NCBI GenBank assembly: GCA_037074705.1
Contig: CM073595.1
Location: 51,703,639 to 51,767,638 of the forward strand
Direction of reading: 5' to 3'
Length of the DNA: 64,000 nucleotides
Source of the DNA: Zhengitettix transpicula
Taxonomy: Eukaryota; Arthropoda; Insecta; Orthoptera; Tetrigidae
Shown: positions 25,390 through 37,189 of the stretch, in pieces
How the letters are laid out: every line of letters begins with the position of its first letter
How positions within the stretch are numbered: the stretch's first letter is position 1
The notes under the pieces: model-generated
Database searches by the model: none
What the model was told of the DNA's origin: nothing
What the model saw: only the letters and a program-made list of their open reading frames with translations
Position numbers and translations under genes: made by a program

Positions 25390-25690
25390 TCTTCTAGGTC
25401 GCTATTGTTCCTCCATGGGCTGTCCACCGCACATGAAGGAAAAGTAACCACGAAGTCCAAACCTAACTGTGACTTTAATACTAACCGTAGAATGCGCAAG
25501 ACTCGCACGTGGGAGAATCCATAGACCTAGGTTTTCTCTCCTGAGGATTTTCAACACGTGGACTGTGACATCAATTTCCCAGCTGACCGTGGAGCGACAC
25601 TAACCAACACACGGAATTTAATCTCCCTCCCCATAACACATGAACTGGACCCTCGTCGAAACCACTAAGCTGTTCAGCTTGTCGAATTAA
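25390..25690 (-). mobile_element. Candidate tRNA-derived SINE (minus strand)
   Basis: On the minus strand the segment reads GCTGAACAGCTTAGTGG (A-box-like), then GAGGGTCCAGTTCATG (weak B-box-like), then a body containing AAATCCTCAGGAGAGAAAAC and ending near ACAGCCCATGGAGG. The layout and GC content are SINE-like, but the B box is poor and no target duplication was found. Confidence 0.35.
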
Positions 25691-27031
25691 TTCTCTCGAA
25701 AGCGAGGCGCCTTTTCAGTAACTACAGTTACGTGTGTAATTAATTGTAGTGATGCTAATAATAAACAGCGGGAAACCTTTCTTGTTTACCGCACGTGCTT
25801 TAATGTCTTCTAAAATATTGAAATTGAATATACCTAACACTTTATGGCAACATTGGCAACATTAGCAAGAGAATAGTATTAATTATCATCTAAGATAAAT
25901 GAATGGCCATATAGAAGTTAAAATAATATATTACTAAACAGTACACGACGTTTTCTAGAGGTTTAATGAACGTCACAAGGTAAAGATAACGAAAATTTAC
26001 AAAAGACGTCAAACAAAAAAAAATCATCAATGATATTCAGAGGAAAGTAATATTTAATAGATACTTCTGAATCCCCTTGTATCACTTTGTATTTTAATAC
26101 TATATTTATTTTATGTAATATAAATAATATGGAATGATACAATCGTTATCTGCAATCCATTATGTCCTGTTCCTCAGTATCTTCCTGCCCACTTCCGGGG
26201 AACAGGGAAGAAAGCGACCAGGGTTTCATCCCAACGATCTGGAAAATCACGGAACATCCAGAATAATATTCTAGCTCGAATATTATTTATATGATTTCCG
26301 TGCTCGTGTATCGGTCGTGTATAAACAACCAGCACGTTTGCAGGTAATTCATTCTAGAGTACGAAAAGGTTCCAATGTAAATTAAGGCCAAATATGCATA
26401 CGATTAAGGCTTACGAATATGAATGAGTAAAGTGCACTGAAGTGAGATTAAAAATTATCTATATTCACGTTGCTATCTATAGGAATACTTCGGTTGGGTA
26501 GAGAAGTGAGTAAAAAAGTTCCAACAACATTGATTATCTGTTTTCCTGTATTTATATATATTAAAGTTGTTTATTTTAGATTTAGTTGACATCAGACTAT
26601 GAAAAATGCGATTTAATAAATGTATATACTTTGGGAATAAAAAAAGATAAGAAATTATTGAAAGGGATACTGTAAATTTAATCAACATCCATTTCGTATT
26701 GTTTCGCAGAATCGTAAACGGATTATAAAAACGGATGTAAAAAATTACAATAAAAGGCGAAAGGTAATTTCACTGATATTTGAGAAGAGGGGTGAAGAAC
26801 CTGCAAAGGAATTGTGAAATGGAGAGGAGTAAAGATTTTGGGCCAACATTTACAAAATGATGGAGTGATTTATCTTCCATGAGGTTTTCTCGTGAAGTTG
26901 CACCTCTATTTTATTTTTGAGATCCATTTAGCAAAACTGTTGATGTATTGATGGTTCTTCCATTACAGTTGTTTGTTCTGAAATGTTTTGATGAATATAT
27001 CCTGAACGGTGTTTAATTCTGGTGTGTGCAG

Positions 27032-27167
27032 GTTGAGAACAGTAACATGAACAACGTAACGCTGGTGCAGCTGAGTTTCAACAGCACGGGTTCTTACAGA
27101 TGCGAAGTTTCGTCCGAGGGACCAAACTTTGAGACCGTCTTCAAAACGACGGACATGACGGTAACAG
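27032..27167 (+). CDS. beat-like gene, exon encoding second half of Ig domain 1
   Basis: The exon follows GTGTGTGCAG and ends ACAG/GTAAGC, entering in phase 0 and leaving in phase 1. It encodes VENSNMNNVTLVQLSF, then GSYRCEVSSEGPNFETV with the second Ig Cys in the standard Y-x-C-E-V context, and MTVT before the inter-domain boundary. The SYRCEVS-x-E-x-P-x-F-x-T pattern is strongly conserved in Beat proteins. It contains several N-x-S/T sites (NNVT, NST) that could be glycosylated outside the cell. It pairs with the Cys in the exon at 9402 to close Ig domain 1. Confidence 0.93.
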
Positions 27168-27728
27168 GTAAGCCAAAAAGACGTCTTACTTTTAGAATAA
27201 AACTTTACGCTTATAACCAAAGAGATTAGTAGTTCTAGAACCTCGAAAATAACTTGCATTCCTGACAAAATGAACACTTGATTTCATGTATACTTCCAAC
27301 GATATTTTATAAGGCACAAAATGATGTCAGCGAGTTCTGACTACCCGTGTAAAAGAAACCGTCGACTAACAAAAAAATCTTAGATGATGGCCTGGATTTA
27401 TTTGAAATGCAATGACTGTACCAGAAAAATATTTATTTATTTTTAAATATTATATTTAATTTACTCGGAAATCAAACGCTATGCTGACGGTTAGGAAAGT
27501 TCCAGACCATAAACACATATAACAATGAAAATAAGATTCTGCGATGTCGTTCCGTGAATATCTGCTAATGTACTACAGCAATAATTAAATGAGCAAGATT
27601 TTTTTTAAATTTTAAGAACATTTAAAATAATTGTGTCACTAACTGTGTAAATAGCTGGTTTTTTTTCTATGACTTGTCATCCTATCTCGCAATCACTCCT
27701 GCTAATGCAGCCCGCTGTCTCTGAGAAA

Positions 27729-27740
27729 TGCGCATGCGCA
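27729..27740. promoter_or_regulatory. NRF1/Ewg-like palindrome
   Basis: TGCGCATGCGCA is a perfect 12-bp palindrome and matches the consensus bound by NRF1 and its insect homologue Ewg. It lies in a locally GC-richer intronic stretch (27700-27870). Only the motif supports it. Confidence 0.3.
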
Positions 27741-29084
27741 GTATTCCGTTTCAACCCTCTCCCGCTCCAACCGTAAAGCTAATCAAACTGCCTCCTCGCC
27801 GGGCTCATTTCACCTTGGATCATACAATCAGGTCCGTGCCGTGGTATAATACAGAGAGGCGGAAGGCATAAGAAGCGAAATAAAATTAAATTTGAATCAT
27901 TCAGCAATTGAAAATCATGTTTAAAAGCATATTTATTATATTATATTACATTTTCGAAACATAAATGGTATTCGTAAATTTTTTGGAAAAATCAGGATCC
28001 AAAGTTCTTTTAAAGAAAAAACATTTAAGGGAATTTTGAAGATTTTCTTTATAGTAAGAAAATCTGTCGCACGATCCTGAACCCACTACTATCACCCAAA
28101 CATTAAATTTATTTAAAATATGTAGGAAGAAAAAATACTTTCGTGTTAGAAACGAGTTTTATCTTTATGTCGACAGAATTAGAAATGTACGGGTCGGGTC
28201 ATTTGAAGCAGAGTATTGGTACGAGTATCGTATTATTATTATATTACATAGTTATCCTCGTAAATATTTTTGCTTGGGGTTAGGTAGCAATAAAAATAAA
28301 AAACTCACGAGCCGACACTGATTTCCGGAAAGGTATTTTCTTAAGAAATTTTAAATATATAAGAAAGACTGGAAGTGAATGAAAATAGTGTTAAAATATA
28401 CTTAATTGTCATAGAGTCGTAATAAAATTCTGTCATCAAGAACAAGCTTCGACAGCGCTAGATTGTTCGTGTAACGATGCATTCTATAAGACACGTCACA
28501 TTATCATCCATTTGTGCTCACATTCGTGAAGCACCGTGATGGGAATCATATCCGTTGGAGTTTCATGAAACTGTACAAAATTTAAAGCTGGTCGGAGAAA
28601 TAAATTGTTATTTATTTTTTTTTACAAAATACGATGCAGCTTGACTGAAACATTTACCGTGAGCAACTCGCGTAAGCTTCTTAAATTCTTCGTATTGATA
28701 AGTATTTATTTCTGCGAACGTACAAAATACATCGCAATCCATCTAAATACGTATTTATGGATTTTTGTCCTGCATCCCACCTCTGCCCACTTAAACGTAT
28801 TTTATGTTCCGCGATTTTAAAATACAGGTAGTGAAAAATAAAACTCCTTCCATTAATTTGGATACATTTACAGACTTCCAGTTTATGAAGCGCTGCATCG
28901 AATGACTAAAACCAAAATTATTATGTATTGTGATAGTGCGAAAACTTTCAGACGAAAAGATTTTAATCGCGAGATTTTAATTAATTAAGATATTCTGTTT
29001 CGCCTTAATTTTGAAAGCCTACTGTGGCCATCTCTACTGGAATTCAGGAAGCAGGGGCTTTGGATACCACGACGCTAGTGAACA

Positions 29085-29646
29085 ATGACAAAGGCAAGGA
29101 TTCTATCAGGCGGAAGCGGGAACGCGCTTGAAGGCACGTTCCAGTCCAAAGCTGAATATAGTGCGACGTTACAGCCACCAAAATCAGTTAAAACAAGGGA
29201 TATATCGACCTTGCTCGAGGACTTGGGAGCCACGAGAAGCAACGCTGAGGACATCCTAGAAACGCCATTTTTTTAGGTTTAACGGAGGACGTGAAGTACC
29301 AAAAAGATTGGACAAATAAGCTCATAGAAGGGAGTTTGAACGGTGGTGGGGGAGTAGTTGAGAGAAATCAGCAAGGAGTGATGAGAGAGGTGTCAGCCAA
29401 AACGCCAATGTCTGAAGCTGGGAACACAGACGTCACATTACGCCAGTCGAGAAACAATCCTGGTTTTCTGCTGTCACCGGGACACTGGAAACCTTCGAAC
29501 AATCGATTCCAGCAAGCTACTAATGGGAAAATTCATACAGAAATAAAGTTTGCCTTATTCGACACGAGTTCTTTAACTGAATGTTCAAAACCTCGTCTGA
29601 AACAGAGTCACATTTTTAAAAGCATCCACTTTACAAAAAAATTATA
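29085..29646 (+). other. Two adjacent unassigned ORFs in a GC-richer pocket
   Basis: An ATG at 29085 opens a 63-codon frame ending at 29276. A frame of 118 codons from a GTG (29291-29647) follows at once in another phase. Composition is less AT-rich than the flanks and residues are balanced (for example ISTLLEDLGATRSNAEDILE). This could be a frameshifted pseudogene or transposon remnant. I recognise no domain, and splice signals linking it to beat are absent. Confidence 0.25.
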
Positions 29647-32087
29647 AAGAATCCTAAGGTTACAGTAAGATCGATGTGTTCAATAAATATTATGCCTATT
29701 AAAATAGATTAATCTTAATTTTCTGTCTCCATCCCAAAAAAAAAATATTTATGAGGCTAATTCCAACATGAAGTATATAATTGCATTTAAAAATAAAACA
29801 AATATGGTATGAATGAATTCTTTCAACTGCAACTGGGCCCAGATTCAGTAACAGTAAACGTGTATGACTTATTTTGTACAACATGAACCTGATTCAAATA
29901 ATTATATAAACATAAAATGTCTAACCATTCCGCGGGGAAAACATTTCGCGATCACACAATTTTTTTTTTTACATTTGCTCTGAATCTTTGGTTCTGTAAG
30001 AGGAAATGTAACAAAAATTGCTGCTGGGAATTTATTCCGTTCTTTATTGTTTCGTGATTTTATTTTATTTCCCTACCAACGTAATTCGGGTCTTCAAGAC
30101 GTAAATGGATATCTGTTCAAGCTCTTTGTCCCACATACACTTTGAACATAGGAAAAACCTGAACGACGCAACGATTCTCAACTAATTCCCGTACTTTCTC
30201 ATGCCTATGTCCACGGCCTCTTTTTTTTAAAGAAGTAATTCTGTGATTTTCCTAGTGACTCAAAGCGCTGAGATGAGCCAAGTAGGTCAGTTTCCTTGCT
30301 GAGTTTCGTGATTATTCTCTCTGTCCATATCACTCACTTTCCCCATCAACCTTAGAATGTTTCGACTTCTCAGATACTCCTAAAATCTCTAAATACCTCC
30401 TAAGCTAACTAACATTATCTACATGTTAAACGTTAGGACACACACTGACTTATATAACAAGGAGGATGCATTTTATGTTAAAATTTTATATTACACCATT
30501 TTGCATAATATTGCCCGTAATTGCTTTTACTCTGATCATAACAGAAACTACTAAAAGCTGACTCTTGGCCAATCGGCCATTAAATTTTAAGTTTATAATT
30601 GGAAGGTTTGAACGCGAAGAGCGGATCCATTCTCGGTTTTACGAGGAAATTACTCACACAACATGTTTCCTAAGCTTTTACTCCTCAGTTAAATTGTGTA
30701 GGCTTCATCCATCACGGTCGATTATGGTGCAGTTTACTTCAAAGCTGGAAAAGAGGAAGATGGTGGAAAGAAAAATTGGTTTTGTTGCAATATGTGTAAT
30801 CAATGTGTGGTTATTGAAAATTTTACGAAACTATTATAAGCCAGAAAATGGTTCAAAATTCGCTTAGCTGCACCAAAAAGTTTCGAACCTGCGCATTCTA
30901 CCAAAATTAATTCGGAAAATGCATATATAACAGAAATGGAAATGTACTGAGGTTACTGCACGAATATGACTCCCTGTCGTTAAGATATAACCAGGAAAAC
31001 GCACAGGGTTGATGCGGCCTCCATTCTTCACTTGCTAGATTCAAGAACTCATCGAAATTAATCTCTCCCTGCATCAGGGACAAACAATAAAAATCAGCGA
31101 CAAAAATACACGGTCAGACTGAAGGTAACTTTAGACTCCTAGCTGCCTATATAAGCCGACAGACGAAAATTCTCGCCGAAGAACAACGTGGCACAACAAA
31201 CAACACACAAAGGAATATTTACCAATAATCGCGAAACGTTTCGGACAGCCTCGTGTTTCTATCGGCGAGTGACGGTCTTTTTCTAGGAATCCAAGATGAA
31301 TTATTTTGCGGTACATAAATGGTCCTAGTAATAGAATATCGTTTCCTAAAGAATGTAAGAACAATTTTTTTCCTTCTTTATTCTTCACGGTCGCTCCTTC
31401 AGACTGTTTCTATTCGACAACGCTACGTAAAATTTACGTCTGGAATAAGCTCCACGAACAAGTGGTTTACTTAAAACTAGAGAAAATTAATTGATGTTTC
31501 CTGTTATTTACAAAGACTCAAATATTACAGTTTCATTAGAAGTTATTTTCTTCATTACATATTTTTCCTTTATATTTCTATTAATTTTTTTGATAATTTT
31601 ACTCTTCAAAATAAGTCGCTGAAACAAAAATTAATAAACACTGATCCTTTACGTCTTTTTTTAATCGTTTAAAAATTAATAAACATAAATTTTAGGTTAC
31701 CCCAGAGCGAAAATATATACAATGCAGTTTCTGTGGAACTAGTTTTAAAAATAGAATTGATTATGTTCGTCGTTCGTATCCGCAACGTCTCAAATACTAC
31801 TCTGTCTCTTATAACAATCTTAGTTTGAGTTAAATTCATTATGTTTTAAACGCGTAGAAATAAATACAGTACTTACTTCACGTACAGGAGGAAAGTATGA
31901 GAACATTCTGCCAGAGTTTGACGCTAAATGTTTCCGTGATCGATAACGTGATATGACGAGTCCAGTTTTCATCCGTATACGTTTATTCTTCTTTGCAAGC
32001 AAACCAATCAGTATAAGTAACAACCGGCTCTCTCTATTGTCAAGGTCGTGGATTGTATCATAACAGGATTACATTTTAACTCTTATC

Positions 32088-32090
<3 letters not shown>

Positions 32091-32140
<50 letters not shown>
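32091..32140. repeat. (TA)n microsatellite
   Basis: About 25 TA units abut the CTAGCTG start of modular repeat B copy 2. Confidence 0.95.
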
Positions 32141-32141
<1 letters not shown>

Positions 32142-32838
32142 TAGCTGGGTGCCCGGCGTTGCCCGAGATGACATTTATCCATAACCCCCGAATTTTTCGT
32201 TATTTTTATGTAACGCAACTAAATGTGTTATCGGCCGGTTCCATTGTTTAAAAATTTCTACCCCCGTCCAACCCCGAGCAAAACTTAATTTTTTCACAAT
32301 GAAATTGAGCGACATCCATAACCCCATAATTGACTCGAATCTTGGTCTATTCGCGTTATTTTCATGTAACGCTTCTCAAAACCCCACCTCTAAGCGTGCT
32401 CCCATACCATGCCCATAGGTGTTGAAATTATACACAGAATTTATTTAGTATTATTATGAGTCTCATTGACCCCGAAAAATATTTATTTGGCGCAAATATC
32501 GACAGGTTAACATTTTTGAACATTTCTACGCCCGCCCACGTCCGACCAGCCCTCCCACCCACAACCAACTCCGCGCGCTACCCAGGTTGCCATATATAAA
32601 TTCAGTGACATCTATAACCTCGATTTGTCTCGAATCTATGTTGTTCTCACGTTTTTTTCTTGTAACTGCCCTCCACCCCTACACGTGTATCGATGTCGAC
32701 AAAGTTTTTAAATTTATGAGTTTATTTTCTGGTTTCCTATCTTCGCTTACAAACGGCCTAATTTGTTCCACTATGACGCCTTAATTTAGAACTGAATTTT
32801 GTCAAGTAGTTATAATAAGTCAATCTGGATATAGAAAA
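32141..32838 (+). repeat. Modular repeat 'B', copy 2 (3'-truncated)
   Basis: The copy starts CTAGCTGGGTGCCCGGCG, continues GTTGCCCGAGATGACATT, and contains two internal-type monomers. It ends inside a block (GGTTTCCTATCTTCGCTTAC ... GTCAATCTGGATATAGAAAA) that recurs at 34410-34550 and, inverted, at 60660-60800. No terminal-type monomer or ACATACAA tail is present. Confidence 0.8.
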
Positions 32839-34327
32839 TGTACAATAATAATAATAAAAAATACGCACAGCAGCCGAATTTATTTATTTATTTCTATATA
32901 AATGAAACTGCAGTGTGGGTTTATTGAATTATTTAATTACAATCGAGTATTTATAACCCTAAAACAGTCATAAGATATTTCAGTACATAAATGTTGATTG
33001 ATTGTAAGATAAAAACAATTAATTGCCTTGAACCTCTAAAAATGAATATAAAATTATAGTGCGTCATTTATTGTACTAAAAAATGTTCCTCTTAACTAAA
33101 TATAATTAATATTAAAAGAAAAACGCACTGCGTAATTCAGAGAACAACGTCGCCATTTTGCTTAGTTCTGGGTAAACGCCTCTGACCAAGGCGAGGCAGG
33201 AAGAAGGGGCAGGTGTGACGTAGACAAGAACTTCGCCAACTACTAAGGCCGTCTGCTCCCCTGATGTATCGAGCTCCGTGAAAATCAAACCCCATGTTAA
33301 GTCGTTAGTACGAACCAAGTCCCAACAGATGTCATGAGCGCCTCCTTTTTGAAGCGTTTCAATTTTAGTATGGGATTTCGTGATTTTGTCGTGCGGGTTG
33401 CTAGTAGAAGTAAAGAAGGTGTCTTATTCCACGAGCAGGTGTCTCAGTCCACGAGTCTAAGCACCGCCCCTAAAGCAGCAGCTCCTCCATTTTACATGCA
33501 TCGGCACAACTCGTGCCTGCCGTTGCTTACTTGGTCTCTCTATTTCTCTCTAGCCGAGAGGAATGAAGAAATGATTTTGAATATATAAATAATCGATAAC
33601 ATTTAGATAGTCACTAAATTAAATTAATAATGTGGAACTTAAATTAGAAATTTTCGAAATTAAATAATTAATTTATTTTTATCAATTTTTTTATGCGGAA
33701 TGATTTTTGCGTTCCCATATTCATCTTTTTCATATTCCATAATTAATTTTTTAAATCAATAATTACTATATTTACAAATGTAAAATTATAGTCAATCATT
33801 ATTATTTGTTCCATAACTTTTCAATTAAAGGCCATAATTAATACCCATAAACACAATTAATTGGCTTTTTATAATGAATAATAAATCATGTTAATTAAAA
33901 GCAAGTAAATGATAAACAAATATTGTGTGATAAGTAATAATTGGTCTATTATTTGTTACGTTAGTTATGTAATTATTTTACTATTAAAACACAGGTTTTA
34001 ACTACGTATTTTCAATTTAAAAACCAATAAAAATAACACACTGTGCCCGCATTGAGCCTGATGCCATGGTGAGCCTTGTAAAACCAAGACGTATTTTGTA
34101 TGATAATGTTCATTATGTTTTCTATTATTGTTGTTGCATAATAATAGAAATTAATTTGAAAATAATCTCCTTAATTTTATTTGCACTGTGTGACGCGATA
34201 TACACGGAAAATAGCGACGTTTTGTTAAGTAATTTAATAATCGCGCCATTTTAAATTTAACAAAATACGACTGAAAGTTTAGTGTTTTTGAAATATAAAC
34301 TGATTAATTATTTGTTACAGAACGCCT

Positions 34328-35204
34328 AATGATGTCTGGGGTTAGAAAAAGCGTTTTTGGATTGATAATAATTTCATTGGAAGACGCCACGGCATCTATG
34401 TCGAAAAAGTTTTTAAATTTATGAATTTATTTCCTGGTTTCCTATCTTCGCTTACAAACAGCCTAATTTGTTCCAATAAATATGACGCCTAAATTTAGAT
34501 CTGAATTTTGTCAAGTAGTTATAATAAGTCAATCTGGATATAGAAAACAATAGTAATAATAGTAATTATACTCATATAACATCGGTAGAAACACTATCAA
34601 TCTCTTTAACCCCTAAAAATTTTTATCCGCCTAAAATATCGACTGTTTTAGATTGTTTGAATGTTTCAACCCCCGACCCTATGCGTGCTATCCTCTCATA
34701 CCGAAAAGGGTTGTAATTTTACAAAAAAAACATAGGTGGAAATACTATCAACGTAATTGACCCTGATAATTATTTATTCCACTCAAATATCGACCATTTA
34801 ACTTGTTTGAAATCTTCCATTCCCGTTCAAACCCTTTCCCCTGGGTTTTAAATGGCCACTTGAATGTCATAATTAAACTCACCGACATCCGTTACCCTGT
34901 ATTTGACTCCAATATCGGTTGTATTCCCGTTATTTTCTTGTAATACCTGTCCAGCCCCACTCCTAACGGCGCTCCTTTCCCATGATATGAGGGTTTGAAA
35001 TTATACTCATAGAACATCGGTATAAACACTATCAATCTCTTTCACCCCTAAAATTATTTATCAGACACAAATATCGGCTGTTTTAACATGTTTGAATATT
35101 TCAGCCCTCGTCAATCCCCACTCCTGGGGTTGGTAAATGTTTCACACCCCGACAGTGTTTGTTTCCTGGTCGCAAAGAACACATGTATGAAATTTGTTCC
35201 ACCG

Positions 35205-35249
<45 letters not shown>

Positions 35250-35272
35250 AACACTCTGTTTTATTTATTAGA
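34328..35272 (+). repeat. Modular repeat 'B', copy 3 (5'-truncated)
   Basis: The copy begins in the shared block GATGTCTGGGGTTA...GGTTTCCTATCTTCGCTTAC, runs through internal-type monomers (ACATCGGTAGAAACACTATC at about 34579, a related block at 34731 and another at 35013), and ends with a terminal-type monomer, a TA tract (35205-35248) and TTTTATTTATTAGATA. The next copy begins 2-3 bases later. Confidence 0.75.
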
Positions 35273-35274
35273 TA

Positions 35275-36829
35275 CTAGCTGGGTGCCCGGCGTTGCCCGA
35301 GATGTCATTTATCTATAACCATCCATAAGACTCCAATTTTGGTTACTTTTGCGCTATTTTTATGTAAAGCTCCTCGAACCCTATCCCTAAATGTGCTCAC
35401 CTCCCATGCCGAAGGCGGATGAAGTCATTGACTAAATATATCGGCCGTTTTTACATGTTAGAAGATGACCACCCCCACAAATATGCGATAATGAAAAATA
35501 ATGTATTCCACGCAAAAATCGGCCGATTACATTGTCTGAAAATTTATTTCCCCGCCCAACACCTCCCAAACCCGTCGCGTTACCCCCCCAGGGTTGTCAC
35601 AATTAGATTCAGCGACATTCATAGTCTCGGAATTGATTCGAATCTCGGTTGTTTTTGCGGGATTTTATTTAACGTACCTCCACGCCACCCCTAAGCTTGC
35701 TCCCCTCACAGGGGTTAAATTATACACAAACAACATCGGTATAAATACTTTCAAAGTAATTAACCCCAGGAAATAATTATCGCAAATATCGACCGTTTAA
35801 CATGTTTGAAATTTTACACCCCCGACCACTCCCGCTTCGGGGACTTAAACGGTCAAGTTTAATGTCATAATTAAACTCAGTGACAATCCTGACAGTTTCT
35901 GGTTTATTTTTATCTAATGCTACTTCCACGCCAACCCCTAAGGGTGCACCCTTCCGAGTCCGAAAGGGGTTGAAATTATACACAGAGAACATGTAGGGAA
36001 ATTTTATTAATCTAATTCATCCCGAAATATATTTAATCGACGCAAAAAACAGCCGGTAACTCATCCCAACCCGGCCGATACCCGCGCGTTGTCCAGATTG
36101 TCATAAATAAGTTCAGGGACATCCATGACCTTCGATTTGACTCGAATCTCGGTTGTTTTCCCGTTATTTTCAAGGAAATCCCCTCCAGCCCTACCCCTAT
36201 CATGCCTACAAACAACATCGGTAGAAATACTATCAACGTCAATGGTCCCGGCATTTATTTATTCCACGCTAATATCGATGATTTCACATGTTAGAAAATT
36301 TCCATCCCATCCACTCCCGCCCCTTGGGGCTAAACGGGCAATTTGATGCTATAATTGAACTGGATGACATCCATAACTTTGGATTTGACTACAATCTCGG
36401 TTGTATTCGCGTTATTTTATTGCAGCGTTCCTCCACCCAACACCTAAAAGTGCTCTACTGATAATCCCGACCCGCTTCTGGGGGTGGTAGACGCGTCTCA
36501 CCCTAACAGTCGGTAGAAACACTATTAATATCTGTGACCCCTAAAAATATTTATCCGACTGAAATATAGACTGTTTTAGAATGTTTAAATATATCAATCC
36601 CCGTCCACCCCCGCTTCTGGGGGTGGTAGACGCGTCTCACCACGACAGTGTTTGTTTCCTGGTCGCAAAGAACACGTGTACGAAAAAATTTGGTGAAATT
36701 TTCTCCAGCGGTGTAGATTTGTGTAACGAACATACAAATATACAAACATACAAATATACAAATATACAAACATACAAATATACAAACATACAAACATACA
36801 AACATACACTCATTTTTATATATAAGATT
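35275..36829 (+). repeat. Modular repeat 'B', copy 4 (both ends present)
   Basis: This is the most complete copy. It starts CTAGCTGGGTGCCCGGCG at 35275, passes through several degenerate internal monomers of about 225-295 bp marked by AACATCGGTA-like motifs (near 35735, 35991, 36214 and 36513), and has a terminal monomer with GGTAGACGCGTCTCACC and CCTGGTCGCAAAGAACACG. It ends with a run of ACAAATATACAAACAT-type units (36729-36808) and TTTTTATATATAAGATTA. It has no protein-coding capacity. Confidence 0.8.
36729..36808. repeat. ACAAATAT/ACAAACAT minisatellite tail
   Basis: About eight imperfect 8-10 bp units form the tail of repeat B copy 4. A related tail of ACAAACAAACAT units closes copy 5 at 39306-39363. 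Confidence 0.9.
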
Positions 36830-37189
36830 AAGTGTAATAATTATTTATATTAAGCCCTTTCGTTGTGGTAGAAAAGTGATTAATAATGGATTGATTTATA
36901 TGGTTTAGGATTTTGAGAACAATTGTTCTAATAATGTAGATTACGTGGATAATATTTTCATTGAAGTTGTAGTAAACTAAATTATAAACTACGTTGGCAT
37001 GTAGAGTTTTTGTTACATTTATTTGTCCGTGATTATTTGTTGCTTTATTTCTTCACAATAATACAACTTCAATTACGGAATAAATGTAAAATTATGTTTA
37101 TAACAATTTATAATATAAAAACTTTTTAAAAGAGTACAAAAAGCAATGGTTCTGAAACACTTTTATTTTTGATTAAACGTCGTTATTAA

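Larger units (their letters stand above)
9608..27031 (+). other. beat-like intron, 17.4 kb
   Basis: This intron runs from GTAAGT at 9608 to GTGTGTGCAG at 27031 and splits Ig domain 1. It is AT-rich and holds the inverted repeats, SINE candidate and CRE pair listed separately. Outside those items, 11100-16400, 16700-18300, 18700-20390, 22000-25100 and 25800-26950 show no recognisable gene. The longest ORF (15851-16294, 147 codons from an ATG) has no domain or composition that sets it apart and is probably chance. Confidence 0.85.

Noticed and set aside
33112..33588. Minus and plus strand ORFs (68 and 84 codons) in a GC-richer pocket as a gene.
   Set aside because: The frames are short, on opposite strands and without domain or splice support; they may be repeat-derived.
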